Shown: positions 14,471 to 23,912 of the stretch, in pieces
How positions within the stretch are numbered: the stretch's first letter is position 1
Layout: every line of letters begins with the position of its first letter
Source of the DNA: Clostridia bacterium
GTDB lineage: Bacteria > Bacillota > Clostridia > Oscillospirales > CAG-272
Assembly (NCBI GenBank): GCA_017631855.1
Contig: JAGBSP010000022.1
Coordinates: 1-39,939, forward strand
DNA length: 39,939 nt
Reading direction: 5' to 3'
Position numbers and translations under genes: made by a program
Notes under the pieces: generated by a model
What the model was told of the DNA's origin: nothing
The model's input: the letters and a program-made list of their open reading frames with translations, nothing else
Database searches by the model: none

Positions 14471-16958
14471 ATTTCTTGGTATAGTGGATCATATATTCGT
14501 TGAGTCCACCGTAGATGCAGGAATAGTAGGTAATCTCCTCATATTCCCCGAGGATATCTCCTACCGAGAAGTCGCCTTCTCCATGATAGAAAATATTGAT
14601 CTGAGAATTTGTCGTCGCATTGGCGATGTAGGTTTCCACCAAGGTACGAACGTCGCTCTCGTTCTTCACGAGAACACTCTTGCCCGCGTAGGTCAGATTG
14701 TTCCACATTGTCATCGGCAGGCTTGTTCCGTAATCGAGATGATTCCAGATGCGGTCGATCGAATAGGAATAGGGGTACTGCTCCTTTGCCGTGACAAGCA
14801 GCTGATGATACTTCTGATAGATCAGCCCCGATCCTGCGGCACTTTCTACCATATCGCAATAATAGAATTTGCCGTCCGACGCCTTGATCGCGATGATCGC
14901 GTGCGAGCCGTAGCCCTGACGTCCGAGGTTATCGATGCGGTTGTCGCTGTATTGGTGCAGCATCACGCGGTAGGATTCGATGCCCTCGAGGCGAAGCATA
15001 ATCAGGAAGGATTTTGCATATCCGCAGCACACCGCGAGATTTTCAAGCAATGCACCCTCAGCAAAATAGGAACGAAGGGTTGCCGCCATACTGTCGGGGA
15101 AATTCACACGGTCCTCGACGTACAGAAAATCAGAATAGCCGTAGTCGTAGGTGACGTGATCGGCATACCACGCATGCATTGCAAAGACCTTTTCCTCGGT
15201 GGTCATTCCCTCTTTGATGATCACACGAAGGATTTCCTTGGCTTTCTCGAGCACCTGCTCTGCGATCGATCCCTCGACGGGGCACGGCAGATATCCGTGC
15301 TCCAGCGCATACCAGAGCTGTTGAGAGTTCCAAACGGTGATCTCCTTGCCTGCGGCAAGCTCATAATACTTAAAGTTGTCAAAATTCGCAGGTCTTGCGG
15401 TGAGATTTGAGTTTGAGGAATACTCGATCTTCGAATCGTAACGGTTGACGTCGATCGGTTTGTCGGTATTTGACACCGAAGCGAGATCGTAAGGAACGAG
15501 GGTGATGACGAGCTGACTCGAATCGAGCTCAAAATATCCCGTAAGACCGACCGCGGCACGGATCAGCTCACAGTACCAATAGACGTCCTTGATGACGTAA
15601 TCGGCGTATTTGTGCGCAAAGTCCAGTCTCACGCGGAAGGTTTCGCGCTCAAAACTCTTACCGTCGAGCTGATAGAACGCGTAATAATCGATAATTGCCG
15701 CAAGCTCCTTGTTATTTTTCGCAACCAAAAGACTTTCGGGCTGAGCGAGCACCTTTGTGCCGTATTTGTTCTGCATTGCAGAGGCAAAGCTTTCGTCCTC
15801 TTGTGCCCACAGCGCATCGTTGGTGGGGAGCTCACAAAGCTCGTCTCTTGCGTATGAAACAACCAAAAGAACCTCTGCCGCGCTCTTTTTCGATGCAATT
15901 CTCGTTACGGCATCGGAAAGGATGTCCGAAATTTCCGTCTGCTCTGCCGCGCGGTAGTTCTGCTTTACCACCACCGCCGAAAGATGCTCTTCTGCGAGCT
16001 TCTTCAGCTCGGCAAGCGAAAGCTCATTCGCATACGAAAGCATAAACTCGGTTGCTTCCAGCGTTGCAGCCTCGGCGCTCATTTGCTGTGCAATGCGCTC
16101 GAGAAGCGCCTCGATCTCGTTCTCTGCCTCGATGGAATACTTCTCCGTAAAGGCAGAAAGCCGCGTTTGCCACGTCGATTTCCAAGCCTTTCGTTCTTCG
16201 GCAAGCAGTGCCGATGCGGAAGCAATGGAGGTAACCTTTTTGGTATAGCTGTCAAAGAGCGCTCTTGCGTCCTTTGCCGTCTTTGCCGCCGTCAGCTCTC
16301 TCTGATATGCCTTGACCGTGCGTTCTATCAAATCTCTCTGCTCGGTGCGGTATTTCGAATAGTCGATCTCGTCGCCGAGCTTCGAAAGCTCTTTCTTGAG
16401 CGTAACCAACTCCGAATACAGATAATTTTCGTCGGTCTTGATCTGAGAAAGCTCTGTTTTAAATTCGCTCAATAGCTTTTGGATCTCAAGGAAGTCATTG
16501 GTCTGCTGCAGCTTGGTACGATAGAGCTCGATCAGCTCCTCGACCTGCTCTTCTTCCTTTTCGCGGTACACGCCCTCTTCAATATCCTGCTCAACCTCTG
16601 CAATCAGTGCGAGCAATGCAAGCTCGACGTCGATCGGAATATTGGAAATAATCGCAAAATGCTTTTCGTATGCCGCCTGAAGCTCTTCCTCGGTTTGACA
16701 TTCGTTGAATTCGTTTTGTGCGTCAAGCAATGCGATGGTATAGAGTCTTCTTTCTTCCTCGCGGTAATAGTCCGCCGACGAGATCGAATTGAGCATCACC
16801 ATATACTGCTGTCTAAGCTCCGAGAGCTCGTCCTCGCTCTCTGTGGAGTTGTCGTAGCGAATGAACTCTACAAAGCCGCACGAGCTGAGCGAGAGGCAGA
16901 GCAAGAGTGCCGCCGCGGCGGTCAAAAATTTTTTCATTTTCTTTTTCATTGGTTTCAT
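14469..16958 (-). CDS. Large lipoprotein with transglutaminase-like domain
   Basis: This 829-residue protein carries a lipoprotein signal: a lysine-rich start, a hydrophobic stretch, and LSSC with lipidated C27. Residues about 40-370 are rich in Glu, Leu and Lys and predicted helical or coiled-coil, as if a stalk. The C-terminal part (about 570-829) has the papain-like transglutaminase triad: C645 in AVCCGYAKSF, H686 in YGSHAII and D702 in YYCDMV. Such domains act as peptidases, cross-linkers or binding modules at the cell surface. The ATG overlaps the stop of the upstream SGNH gene (ATGA at 16955-16958) and GGGAGGTG precedes it, so the two are coupled. Position suggests a role with an exported, acylated polymer. 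Substrate unknown. Confidence 0.85.
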   Translation of the reverse strand: MKPMKKKMKKFLTAAAALLLCLSLSSCGFVEFIRYDNSTESEDELSELRQQYMVMLNSISSADYYREEERRLYTIALLDAQNEFNECQTEEELQAAYEKHFAIISNIPIDVELALLALIAEVEQDIEEGVYREKEEEQVEELIELYRTKLQQTNDFLEIQKLLSEFKTELSQIKTDENYLYSELVTLKKELSKLGDEIDYSKYRTEQRDLIERTVKAYQRELTAAKTAKDARALFDSYTKKVTSIASASALLAEERKAWKSTWQTRLSAFTEKYSIEAENEIEALLERIAQQMSAEAATLEATEFMLSYANELSLAELKKLAEEHLSAVVVKQNYRAAEQTEISDILSDAVTRIASKKSAAEVLLVVSYARDELCELPTNDALWAQEDESFASAMQNKYGTKVLAQPESLLVAKNNKELAAIIDYYAFYQLDGKSFERETFRVRLDFAHKYADYVIKDVYWYCELIRAAVGLTGYFELDSSQLVITLVPYDLASVSNTDKPIDVNRYDSKIEYSSNSNLTARPANFDNFKYYELAAGKEITVWNSQQLWYALEHGYLPCPVEGSIAEQVLEKAKEILRVIIKEGMTTEEKVFAMHAWYADHVTYDYGYSDFLYVEDRVNFPDSMAATLRSYFAEGALLENLAVCCGYAKSFLIMLRLEGIESYRVMLHQYSDNRIDNLGRQGYGSHAIIAIKASDGKFYYCDMVESAAGSGLIYQKYHQLLVTAKEQYPYSYSIDRIWNHLDYGTSLPMTMWNNLTYAGKSVLVKNESDVRTLVETYIANATTNSQINIFYHGEGDFSVGDILGEYEEITYYSCIYGGLNEYMIHYTKK

Positions 16959-18433
16959 TCTGCACCTCCCTTATTGAAGGTCACAAAACGGTCGATGTAA
17001 TTCGCCCACGTATAGCCCGAGGTATAGTTCGAGCCTTCGGGGATATAGAGAATCACTCCGCTCGGCGCACCGTCGAGAAGTCCGTCGGCGGGCGGTGCGA
17101 TCTGGTTGCCGTCGGTTTTATAGAGGTAAACGCCCTTGAGCGAAACACAGCCCGAGAAAGCACCTGCCGAAAGGCTCTTATAGGTCTGTCCCACGTGAAT
17201 ATATTCGAGCATTGCACAACCGTCAAACGCTCCCTTTTCCACGGCGGTGACGTTCTTTCCGTCATAGATCGAGGGCAAAATAACCTCGGTAATGCCGAGA
17301 TACTCGTCCTTGACTCCGACGATCTTATAGGAGTCACCCGCTTGCTCGTATTCAAAGACGTCCACAAAGTCGGCGTTCGGCTCTCCGAGATAATCCTCGG
17401 GAGCAACGCCCGTATCGGTGACCTCGACGACGAGATCACTCTCAAGGGGAGGCGGGGACGGAATTTCAAGGCTACTCTTCTCTTCTCTGCCGAGCACACC
17501 CTTAAGCGAACGGACCAACAGGTCGGAAAAATACACCGCGCCGTCCGAATTCAGATGGAAATTCGTATCGTAAAAATACCGTTCGTCGATCACGTAATCC
17601 TCGATGGTACCAAGGAGCGGACAGTCGAGACGCTCGCTGAGTGCCTGTTCAAATTCGGCTCTCTGCGCCTTCGAGGTCTTGAGCGAAAGAACGTTGGCGG
17701 GCGAGTAATTGAAATAGATCTTAGCGCCCTTCTTCTCGACGTCGGCAACGTAATCGTTGACGTAATCGAAAAATTCCTCGTCGAAGAGTCTCTCGTCAAG
17801 ATAGATCTCCAAATTGGAGTCATATCCGTTATTCATAATATTGTTGGGCAGCTCGACCGCGATATCTCCCCATTCGTTGAGCGAATCGGCACGGTAGACA
17901 CCGATCGGGTCGGGCGCGTTATCCTTCAGCGAAAATCCGATGCGCTCAAAGCCGTAACGGAAATAGCTGTAGGTCACGCTCAGTTGATCCTCTATCGGCA
18001 GGCGAAAATTCATCGTCAGGCGGTCGCCCGTTGCCTGAAGCACTGCCTCGGGGTTAAAATAGAGCGAATAGGTCTGCGTATTCAGCTCGGGGGCGAGAAT
18101 GACGATATCGCCCTCGGAGATCGCGTCCTTTGCCATATCCATCATAAATTTCGTGCCGAGCGTTGCGTAGAGTCCGAAATTGATGACCTCGTACTCCCCG
18201 CCGAGCTCCTGCTCAATGAGATCCGAGCGAAGTCCGAACGGCAGGCTCGAGCCGCCGATGAAGATGATCTTTTTCTGCTCGGAGCCGTAAAGGCGAGCAT
18301 ATTTTTCTTCAAATGCGCCAAGGTAGGTCTTGGCATACGGGTCATCGGTTAGGTCAACCCAAAGCACGAATGCCGAAAGCGGGATTGCCACACACAGCAA
18401 CAGTGCCATAAGCTTGATCAGCCTTTGTTTCAT
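16955..18433 (-). CDS. SGNH-type acyltransferase partner (DltD/AlgJ-like) with C-terminal BspA-like repeats
   Basis: This 492-residue protein has an N-terminal membrane anchor (about 7-26) and an extracytoplasmic SGNH-like domain with GGSS (S62/S63) and the YDTNFH segment (D289, H293) that would complete the triad. Proteins of this kind take acyl groups from an MBOAT partner and pass them to an exported polymer. A proline-rich linker near 318-325 is followed by a C-terminal region (about 380-480) with BspA/LRR_5 features, for example VTAVEKGAFDGCAML and LSAGAFSGCVSLKGV, which usually mediate surface binding. The start at 18433 is chosen for GGAGG four bases upstream; an ATG 15 bases earlier lacks one. 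It sits 26 bases after the MBOAT stop codon and overlaps the lipoprotein gene by four bases. Confidence 0.82.
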   Translation of the reverse strand: MKQRLIKLMALLLCVAIPLSAFVLWVDLTDDPYAKTYLGAFEEKYARLYGSEQKKIIFIGGSSLPFGLRSDLIEQELGGEYEVINFGLYATLGTKFMMDMAKDAISEGDIVILAPELNTQTYSLYFNPEAVLQATGDRLTMNFRLPIEDQLSVTYSYFRYGFERIGFSLKDNAPDPIGVYRADSLNEWGDIAVELPNNIMNNGYDSNLEIYLDERLFDEEFFDYVNDYVADVEKKGAKIYFNYSPANVLSLKTSKAQRAEFEQALSERLDCPLLGTIEDYVIDERYFYDTNFHLNSDGAVYFSDLLVRSLKGVLGREEKSSLEIPSPPPLESDLVVEVTDTGVAPEDYLGEPNADFVDVFEYEQAGDSYKIVGVKDEYLGITEVILPSIYDGKNVTAVEKGAFDGCAMLEYIHVGQTYKSLSAGAFSGCVSLKGVYLYKTDGNQIAPPADGLLDGAPSGVILYIPEGSNYTSGYTWANYIDRFVTFNKGGAE

Positions 18434-18459
18434 AATTCCTCCAAACATTCAGGAAACGG

Positions 18460-19950
18460 TCAGAATTGGAAATAGATAAACGAGCTTCCCACGTTAGATT
18501 CCTGCAGCATAATCCACACGCCGATGATACACCAGACCATCGCAACGTAGCAACAGAAGCGCAGAATCGAACGGGTACGCGAAGAAAAGCGGTCGGTGAC
18601 GAAGGCTTTTTCGGGATACTTGAGCTTTTCGAGGCAAAGCATCATCAAAAGCGCGAACACGCCGTAGAGCACCGAGGTGAGCGACAGCGACAGCGCGCTG
18701 ACTGTGCTTTGCAGGTACTCTCCCGTAAACGCATAATCGCTGAAAATCTTTTTGAGAATGACGAAGGCATCCGAGACGCTGTCGGCGCGGAAGAAGATCC
18801 ACGACAGAGTCACGAGTGCAACCGTGCCGAGATTGCGCAGTCTTGACACGAGCTTTCCTTCGGGCTCGACGCCGATTGCCGTCCACGCCCTGTTTCTTGC
18901 ACCGAGCGTAAACTTTCCGACGATCTGGAAGAATGCGTGCATCATTCCCCAGATAATAAAGGTATAATTCGCGCCGTGCCAAAGTCCAGAGACGAAGAAC
19001 ACCAGCGAAATGTTAAAGATCCAACGCGCCGTACGGACGCGGCTTCCGCCTACGGGGAAGAAAATGTAATCGCGCAGCCACGAGGAGAGCGAGATATGCC
19101 AACGGTTCCAGAATTCCTTGATGGATTTTGAAACGTAGGGGGTATTGAAGTTCTCCATCAGGTTGACGCCAAAGAGCTTGGCACAGCCGACGGCGATGTC
19201 GCTGTATCCCGAGAAATCGCAATAGATCTGCGCCGAGAACAGGAGCACCGAGATCAGTGCGGCAAGTCCGTTGACCTCGTCGACGTGATTGTAGGTGGCA
19301 TTGACCACAAGTCCGATAGCATCGGCAACCGCAATCTTTTTGAAAAATCCGACGAGCATCAGGCGGAAGGCACCGACGTAATCGATCTCGCGAAGCTTAT
19401 GCGGCGCTTTGAGCTGAGGCAGAAGATTTTCGGGACGCTCGATCGGTCCTGCCACGAGCTGTGGGAAGAAGGTGACGAAGAGCGCATAATATCCGAAATG
19501 CTTTTCTGCGGGAATCTGTCCGCGGTAGACGTCAACGACGTAGGACATCGTCTGGAAGGTGTAGAAGGAAATTCCGACGGGAAGAATAATGCTGAAATAT
19601 CCCGCGGGACTTCCCGAACCGATCAGAGCAAGTGCGTCGTAGAACGCCTGATACAGGAAGGTGAAATATTTAAAGAACACCAAAACACCGAGGCAGGACA
19701 CCATCGTGACGATGAGCACAAGGCGTCGGAGTGCGATCCGATCCTTTTGAATGCGATCCATCAGAATACCGCAGACGTAGGAAACCACCGTGGTAAACAT
19801 GATCAAAAAGATCAGCCTCGGACTCCAATACATATAGAAATAATACGATGCGGCAAGCAGCGGAATCCACCGCCATCGGCTTGGCGTACACCAAAACGCG
19901 GCAAAAACAATCGGTAAAAACAGAAGAAACTCTAAGGAGTTAAATAACAT
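18460..19950 (-). CDS. MBOAT family membrane O-acyltransferase (AlgI/DltB/PatA-like)
   Basis: This 496-residue protein has ten or more hydrophobic segments and the AlgI-type MBOAT landmarks: an N-terminal LFNSLEFLLFLP, FFPQLVAGPIERP near 161-172, FWNRWHISLSSWLRDY at 280-295 with H285, and SGLWHGANYTFIIWG with the catalytic H325. These enzymes move an acetyl or other acyl group from the cytoplasm across the membrane to an extracellular SGNH partner that modifies alginate, teichoic acid, peptidoglycan or another glycan. It is first in a three-gene operon driven by the promoter at 20004-20032. No alginate or dlt genes are near, so the acceptor polymer is unknown. AAGG precedes the start. Confidence 0.95.
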   Translation of the reverse strand: MLFNSLEFLLFLPIVFAAFWCTPSRWRWIPLLAASYYFYMYWSPRLIFLIMFTTVVSYVCGILMDRIQKDRIALRRLVLIVTMVSCLGVLVFFKYFTFLYQAFYDALALIGSGSPAGYFSIILPVGISFYTFQTMSYVVDVYRGQIPAEKHFGYYALFVTFFPQLVAGPIERPENLLPQLKAPHKLREIDYVGAFRLMLVGFFKKIAVADAIGLVVNATYNHVDEVNGLAALISVLLFSAQIYCDFSGYSDIAVGCAKLFGVNLMENFNTPYVSKSIKEFWNRWHISLSSWLRDYIFFPVGGSRVRTARWIFNISLVFFVSGLWHGANYTFIIWGMMHAFFQIVGKFTLGARNRAWTAIGVEPEGKLVSRLRNLGTVALVTLSWIFFRADSVSDAFVILKKIFSDYAFTGEYLQSTVSALSLSLTSVLYGVFALLMMLCLEKLKYPEKAFVTDRFSSRTRSILRFCCYVAMVWCIIGVWIMLQESNVGSSFIYFQF

Positions 19951-20003
19951 TCTCTGTACCTTTTCCTTTATTTTTTATAATATAATTGTAGACATACTTA
20001 GTT

Positions 20004-20032
20004 ATTATATCACAATCATCGATTTTTGTCAA
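20004..20032 (-). promoter_or_regulatory. Sigma-A promoter of the MBOAT operon
   Basis: On the minus strand TTGACA (20032-20027), a 17-base spacer and TATAAT (20009-20004), with TGA directly before the -10 box. It is divergent from the ychF promoter, with about 70 bases between the -35 boxes. Confidence 0.85.
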
Positions 20033-20103
20033 GATACCGAGAAAAAACAGACGAAAACCGTCTTTGCAGAGGAGAATTAAAATTGATTTTTGCGGCAAAG
20101 GTC

Positions 20104-20132
20104 TTGAAATTTCCAAAAAAATATTGTATAAT
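20104..20132 (+). promoter_or_regulatory. Sigma-A promoter of the ychF operon
   Basis: TTGAAA (20104-20109), a 17-base spacer and TATAAT (20127-20132). AAAGGAAG at 20160-20167 leads to the ATG at 20176. Confidence 0.8.
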
Positions 20133-20175
20133 AATTAGTTGATAATAAAAAACCCCATTAAAGGAAGAAAAAACT

Positions 20176-21270
20176 ATGAAACTTGGTATCGTTGGTCTGC
20201 CGAACGTCGGCAAAAGTACTCTTTTTAACGCTCTGACGGGCGGTGGCGCGGAATCGGCAAACTATCCCTTCTGCACCATTGAGCCGAACGTCGGCATTGT
20301 TGCCGTTCCCGACCGCCGTCTGGATTTTCTGGCAAAAATGTACAACCCCGAAAAATACACCCCTGCCGTCATCGAGTTCGTTGACATTGCAGGTCTTGTC
20401 AAGGGCGCTTCGCAGGGCGAAGGTCTTGGCAACAAGTTCCTCTCGAACATTCGTGAGGTGGACGCCATCGTTCACGTCGTTCGTTGCTTTGAGGACGACA
20501 ACATCATTCACGTCGACGGCAACGTCAACTCTCTGCGCGACCTTGAAACCATCAACCTTGAGCTGATCTTCTCGGACATCGAGATGGTCGAGCGCCGCAT
20601 TGACCGCACCAAAAAGGCAATGAAGGGCGACCGCACGCTCGCGTCCGAGCTTGCTCTCTTTGAAAAGCTTCACGCCTTTCTGTCGGACGGACACTGCGCA
20701 CGCGAGATGGAGATGGACGAGACCGAGCTCTCCTACCTTTCGGACACGCCTCTTCTGACCTTGAAGCCTGTCATCTACGTAGCAAACGTGGCAGAGGACG
20801 AGGCGGCAAGCGAGCCTGTCGGCAACAAGAACTATGATGCGCTCAAAGAGCAGGCAGCGCGCGAGCATTCGCAGATTCTGCCCGTTTGTGCACAGCTTGA
20901 GGCAGAGATTGCCGAGCTTGACGGTGAGGACCGCGCGATGTTCCTTGAGGACCTTGGCATTGAAGAAAGCGGACTTGACCGTCTCATTAAGGCAAGCTAT
21001 TCTCTGCTGGGACTAATCAGCTATCTGACGGGCGGTCCGCAGGAGGTTCGCGCTTGGACGATCACCAAGGGTACGAAGGCGCCCGGTGCGGCAGGCAAGA
21101 TTCACAGCGATTTCGAGCGCGGATTTATCCGTGCCGAGATCATCGCCTTTGACGACCTTGAGCGTCTTGGCTCGGTCAGCGCGGTGCGCGATGCGGGTCT
21201 TTATCGCTCCGAGGGTAAGGAATACGTGATGAAGGACGGAGACGTCGTTCTCTTCCGCTTCAACGTATAA
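20176..21270 (+). CDS. ychF: Obg-family P-loop ATPase/GTPase YchF
   Basis: This 364-residue protein has the full YchF length and order: a G domain starting with GLPNVGKST (7-15), the G3 segment [20 protein letters not shown], a coiled-coil insertion around 130-190, and a C-terminal TGS domain with [26 protein letters not shown]. The family prefers ATP over GTP, binds ribosomes and responds to oxidative stress. It is first in a tight plus-strand run followed by trmB, truB and a phosphatase, with gaps of 12, -4 and 13 bases, so translation and tRNA modification genes are co-expressed. Confidence 0.97.
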   Translation: MKLGIVGLPNVGKSTLFNALTGGGAESANYPFCTIEPNVGIVAVPDRRLDFLAKMYNPEKYTPAVIEFVDIAGLVKGASQGEGLGNKFLSNIREVDAIVHVVRCFEDDNIIHVDGNVNSLRDLETINLELIFSDIEMVERRIDRTKKAMKGDRTLASELALFEKLHAFLSDGHCAREMEMDETELSYLSDTPLLTLKPVIYVANVAEDEAASEPVGNKNYDALKEQAAREHSQILPVCAQLEAEIAELDGEDRAMFLEDLGIEESGLDRLIKASYSLLGLISYLTGGPQEVRAWTITKGTKAPGAAGKIHSDFERGFIRAEIIAFDDLERLGSVSAVRDAGLYRSEGKEYVMKDGDVVLFRFNV

Positions 21271-21282
21271 GGAGCTCCACAT

Positions 21283-21933
21283 ATGAGAATGAGAAAGAAA
21301 AAGCACGGAGCGGAACGCATTGAGGCGTGCTCCGAGCTTCTGATCCGCGATATTTCGACGCTGAAGGACGGTTTTGAGGGCATTTTTGACAAAGAGCGCC
21401 CCGTCCGTCTTGAAATCGGCTGCGGCAAGGGCAACTTTGCCGTTGGAATGGCGAAACAATATCCCGATATCAACTTTATCGCGATGGAGCGCGTCTCGGA
21501 CGTCTGCTGTATCGCGCTCGAAAAGGCGATGGCATCCAAAGAAGAGCGCGAGAGCGACAATCTGCGTTTTCTGATCGGTGACGCAAAGTTGCTTGCCGAA
21601 AACGTGCTTCCCCACTCGCTCGACGGCATTTATTTGAATTTCAGCGATCCGTGGCCCAAGGCGGGACACGCAAAGCGCCGTCTGACCCATCGCTCCTTCC
21701 TTGAAATTTACAAAAATCTTCTCAAAGAGGACGGAATTCTCCGTTTCAAGACCGACAACGTAGGTCTCTTTGATTTCTCCTTGGAAGAATTTGAAGCATT
21801 CGGTGCCGAAATTCTGTGGCAGACGCGCGACCTGCACGCCTCCGAGAAGAACGCCGACAACGTAATGACCGAGTACGAAAAGAATTTCTCCGAAAAGGGC
21901 TTTTCGATCTGCTCGGCGTGGGTGAAATTATGA
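21283..21933 (+). CDS. trmB: tRNA (guanine-N7-)-methyltransferase
   Basis: This 216-residue protein transfers a methyl group from S-adenosylmethionine to guanine 46 of tRNA variable loops. The SAM-binding motif EIGCGKGNF is at 44-52 and the family signature SDPWPKAGHAKRR at 121-133, with the downstream LTH and TD segments. A short lysine-rich N terminus precedes the domain. AAGGAG lies 12 bases before the ATG. The stop codon overlaps the truB start (ATGA at 21930-21933). Confidence 0.96.
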   Translation: MRMRKKKHGAERIEACSELLIRDISTLKDGFEGIFDKERPVRLEIGCGKGNFAVGMAKQYPDINFIAMERVSDVCCIALEKAMASKEERESDNLRFLIGDAKLLAENVLPHSLDGIYLNFSDPWPKAGHAKRRLTHRSFLEIYKNLLKEDGILRFKTDNVGLFDFSLEEFEAFGAEILWQTRDLHASEKNADNVMTEYEKNFSEKGFSICSAWVKL

Positions 21934-22838
21934 CTGAACCTTCGGGTCTTTTGATCATTAACAAGCATCTTGGCGTGACCTCGCACGACATTGTGTGGAA
22001 GGTTCGCAAGCTCTACGGCACGAAACGTGTCGGACATACGGGAACGCTCGATCCTATGGCATCGGGCGTTTTGGTCGTTCTTGTCGGACGTGCCGCGAAA
22101 GCCGCCGAGTATCTCGTATCGGACGAAAAGCGCTATACTGCGACGCTCCGTTTGGGGCTTACCACCGACACCGAGGACGCGACGGGCACGGTTTTGACGA
22201 CGTCCGACGCTCTTCCCTCGGCGGACGAGGTGCTCTCTGCTTGTGAAGCATTCACGGGGGAAATTATGCAAGTCCCCCCGATGTACAGTGCGCTGAAGGT
22301 CGACGGTCAAAAGCTCTGCGACCTTGCGCGGCGTGGCATTGAGGTCGAACGCAAGGCGCGCCCCGTGACGGTTCATTCGCTCGTTTGCACGCCAACCGAC
22401 GTGCCGAGCGACTATTCTCTTGACGTTCTCTGCTCGTCGGGCACTTATATCCGAACTCTCTGCGCCGACATCGGTGCTTCTCTTGGATGCGGCGGTGTGA
22501 TGGCGACGCTCGAGCGTACGAAGACGGGCGGTTTTACGATTGACGAATCGCATACGATTGCCGAGCTTGAGGCGATGAGCGAAGAGGAGCGTCTTTCCCT
22601 GCTCATTCCGACCGAGCGGCTCTTTGATGCGCTCCCCGCGGTGGTGCTCCCCGAATTTTTTGAAAAGCTCTGTCGCAGTGGCTGTGAAATTTATCAGAAA
22701 AAGCTTCGCACCGACTACTCGATCGGTCAGCGCGTACGCCTCTCTTCTGCCGACGGACGCTTCTTTGCGCTCGGCGAGGTACGCGACTATGAGGGCGGAA
22801 GCGCGATCAAGGCAATCAAGCTATTTGAACTGGACTAA
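21930..22838 (+). CDS. truB: tRNA pseudouridine(55) synthase TruB
   Basis: This 302-residue protein converts uridine 55 of the tRNA T-loop to pseudouridine. The catalytic motif GHTGTLDPMASGVL contains D41, and later landmarks such as VPPMYSALKVDGQKLCDLAR and CSSGTYIRTLCADIG are present. The start at 21930 is chosen because it begins exactly at family motif distance and overlaps the trmB stop by four bases; the longer reading adds 38 arginine-rich residues translated from trmB in another frame. The ribosome site is weak, so it probably depends on translational coupling. In many Firmicutes truB lies between rbfA and ribF; here it is beside trmB instead. Confidence 0.96.
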   Translation: MTEPSGLLIINKHLGVTSHDIVWKVRKLYGTKRVGHTGTLDPMASGVLVVLVGRAAKAAEYLVSDEKRYTATLRLGLTTDTEDATGTVLTTSDALPSADEVLSACEAFTGEIMQVPPMYSALKVDGQKLCDLARRGIEVERKARPVTVHSLVCTPTDVPSDYSLDVLCSSGTYIRTLCADIGASLGCGGVMATLERTKTGGFTIDESHTIAELEAMSEEERLSLLIPTERLFDALPAVVLPEFFEKLCRSGCEIYQKKLRTDYSIGQRVRLSSADGRFFALGEVRDYEGGSAIKAIKLFELD

Positions 22839-22851
22839 AAGGAGATCTTCT

Positions 22852-23886
22852 ATGGCAACCATTCTCAAAAACCATCTCGGCTGTGATTTTGTCTTACAGC
22901 TCGGAGAAGAGAGAAAAAATACAAAAATCAAGCTCCTGCAGCTGACCGATATGCAGTTTATCGATTCCTCGCAATGCAGAACGGACGACCGCATTTCCGA
23001 GCGTGAGAAGATCGCTTGGGTGCCCGAAAGCTTTGACCTCTTCTGCGGCGACCACATCCGTTCGGTCATCTCGCAGACGCACCCCGACCTGATCTTTCTG
23101 ACGGGCGACCTTATCTACGGTGAGTTTGACGACAACGGCTCGATGCTTGACCGCTTCTGCACCTTTATGGACTCCTTCGAGATTCCGTGGGCACCCGTGT
23201 TCGGCAACCACGACAACGAGTCGGCAATGGGAATTGATTGGCAATGTGCGCGTCTCGAAGCAAGCGAGTATTGTGTCTTTGCGCGTGGCTCGGTTTCGGG
23301 TAACGGCAACTACACGGTAGGAATCGCGACAGGTGGCGAGCTTGTACGCGTGATGTATATGTTGGATTCGAACGGCTGTCGCCGTTCGGACGACCCGAAG
23401 GTGATGAAGGAAAAGCGGCTCTACCGCGATCAGCTCGAGTGGCTCGCTGAGCGTGCCGAGGTAATCTCCGCCCCCGGATTTTGTTGCTTCCACGTGCCGA
23501 CCGCCGATTTTCAGAACGCCGTGGTTTCCAAGGGCTACGCACCGACGCCGCAAGACCTCTTTACGATCGGCGTCACCGTACCGCAAAAGGACGATGACTT
23601 TGGATGTCAAGGACAGCCGCTCCGCACGATGGCGGTGGCAGATCTTCCGCTTGTTCCGCTCTTTCACGCGGCGGGCATTGACGGTGTGTTTATCGGACAC
23701 TACCATTCGGTGAACACCTGCATTCGCTATGAGGGCATTCGTTGGACCTTCGGACTCAAGACGGGTCAGTATGATCACCACGAACCCGGTCAGATCGGCG
23801 GAACGCTCATCACGCTGGAGAACGGCGGCTTTGACGTACAACACGTGACGGCACTCGTGCCCTCGGCACCCGTACCCTATCACTAA
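22852..23886 (+). CDS. Calcineurin-like metallophosphatase
   Basis: This 344-residue protein has the five metallophosphatase blocks: LTDMQF (D33, Q35), GDL (D86), GNHDNE (N119, H120), FHVP (H214) and GHYH (H283, H285). The first block is normally DxH; the Gln in place of His is seen in some members of the purple-acid-phosphatase-like branch (Dcr2-type) and may alter metal choice. There is no signal peptide, so it is cytosolic. AAAAGGAGA precedes the ATG; a much longer in-frame reading extends back into truB and is discarded. It is the last gene of the ychF run and its stop lies just before the structured repeat at 23913. Substrate unknown. Confidence 0.88.
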   Translation: MATILKNHLGCDFVLQLGEERKNTKIKLLQLTDMQFIDSSQCRTDDRISEREKIAWVPESFDLFCGDHIRSVISQTHPDLIFLTGDLIYGEFDDNGSMLDRFCTFMDSFEIPWAPVFGNHDNESAMGIDWQCARLEASEYCVFARGSVSGNGNYTVGIATGGELVRVMYMLDSNGCRRSDDPKVMKEKRLYRDQLEWLAERAEVISAPGFCCFHVPTADFQNAVVSKGYAPTPQDLFTIGVTVPQKDDDFGCQGQPLRTMAVADLPLVPLFHAAGIDGVFIGHYHSVNTCIRYEGIRWTFGLKTGQYDHHEPGQIGGTLITLENGGFDVQHVTALVPSAPVPYH

Positions 23887-23912
23887 CGCACAAACTTTCT
23901 TCGAAAGTTTTC

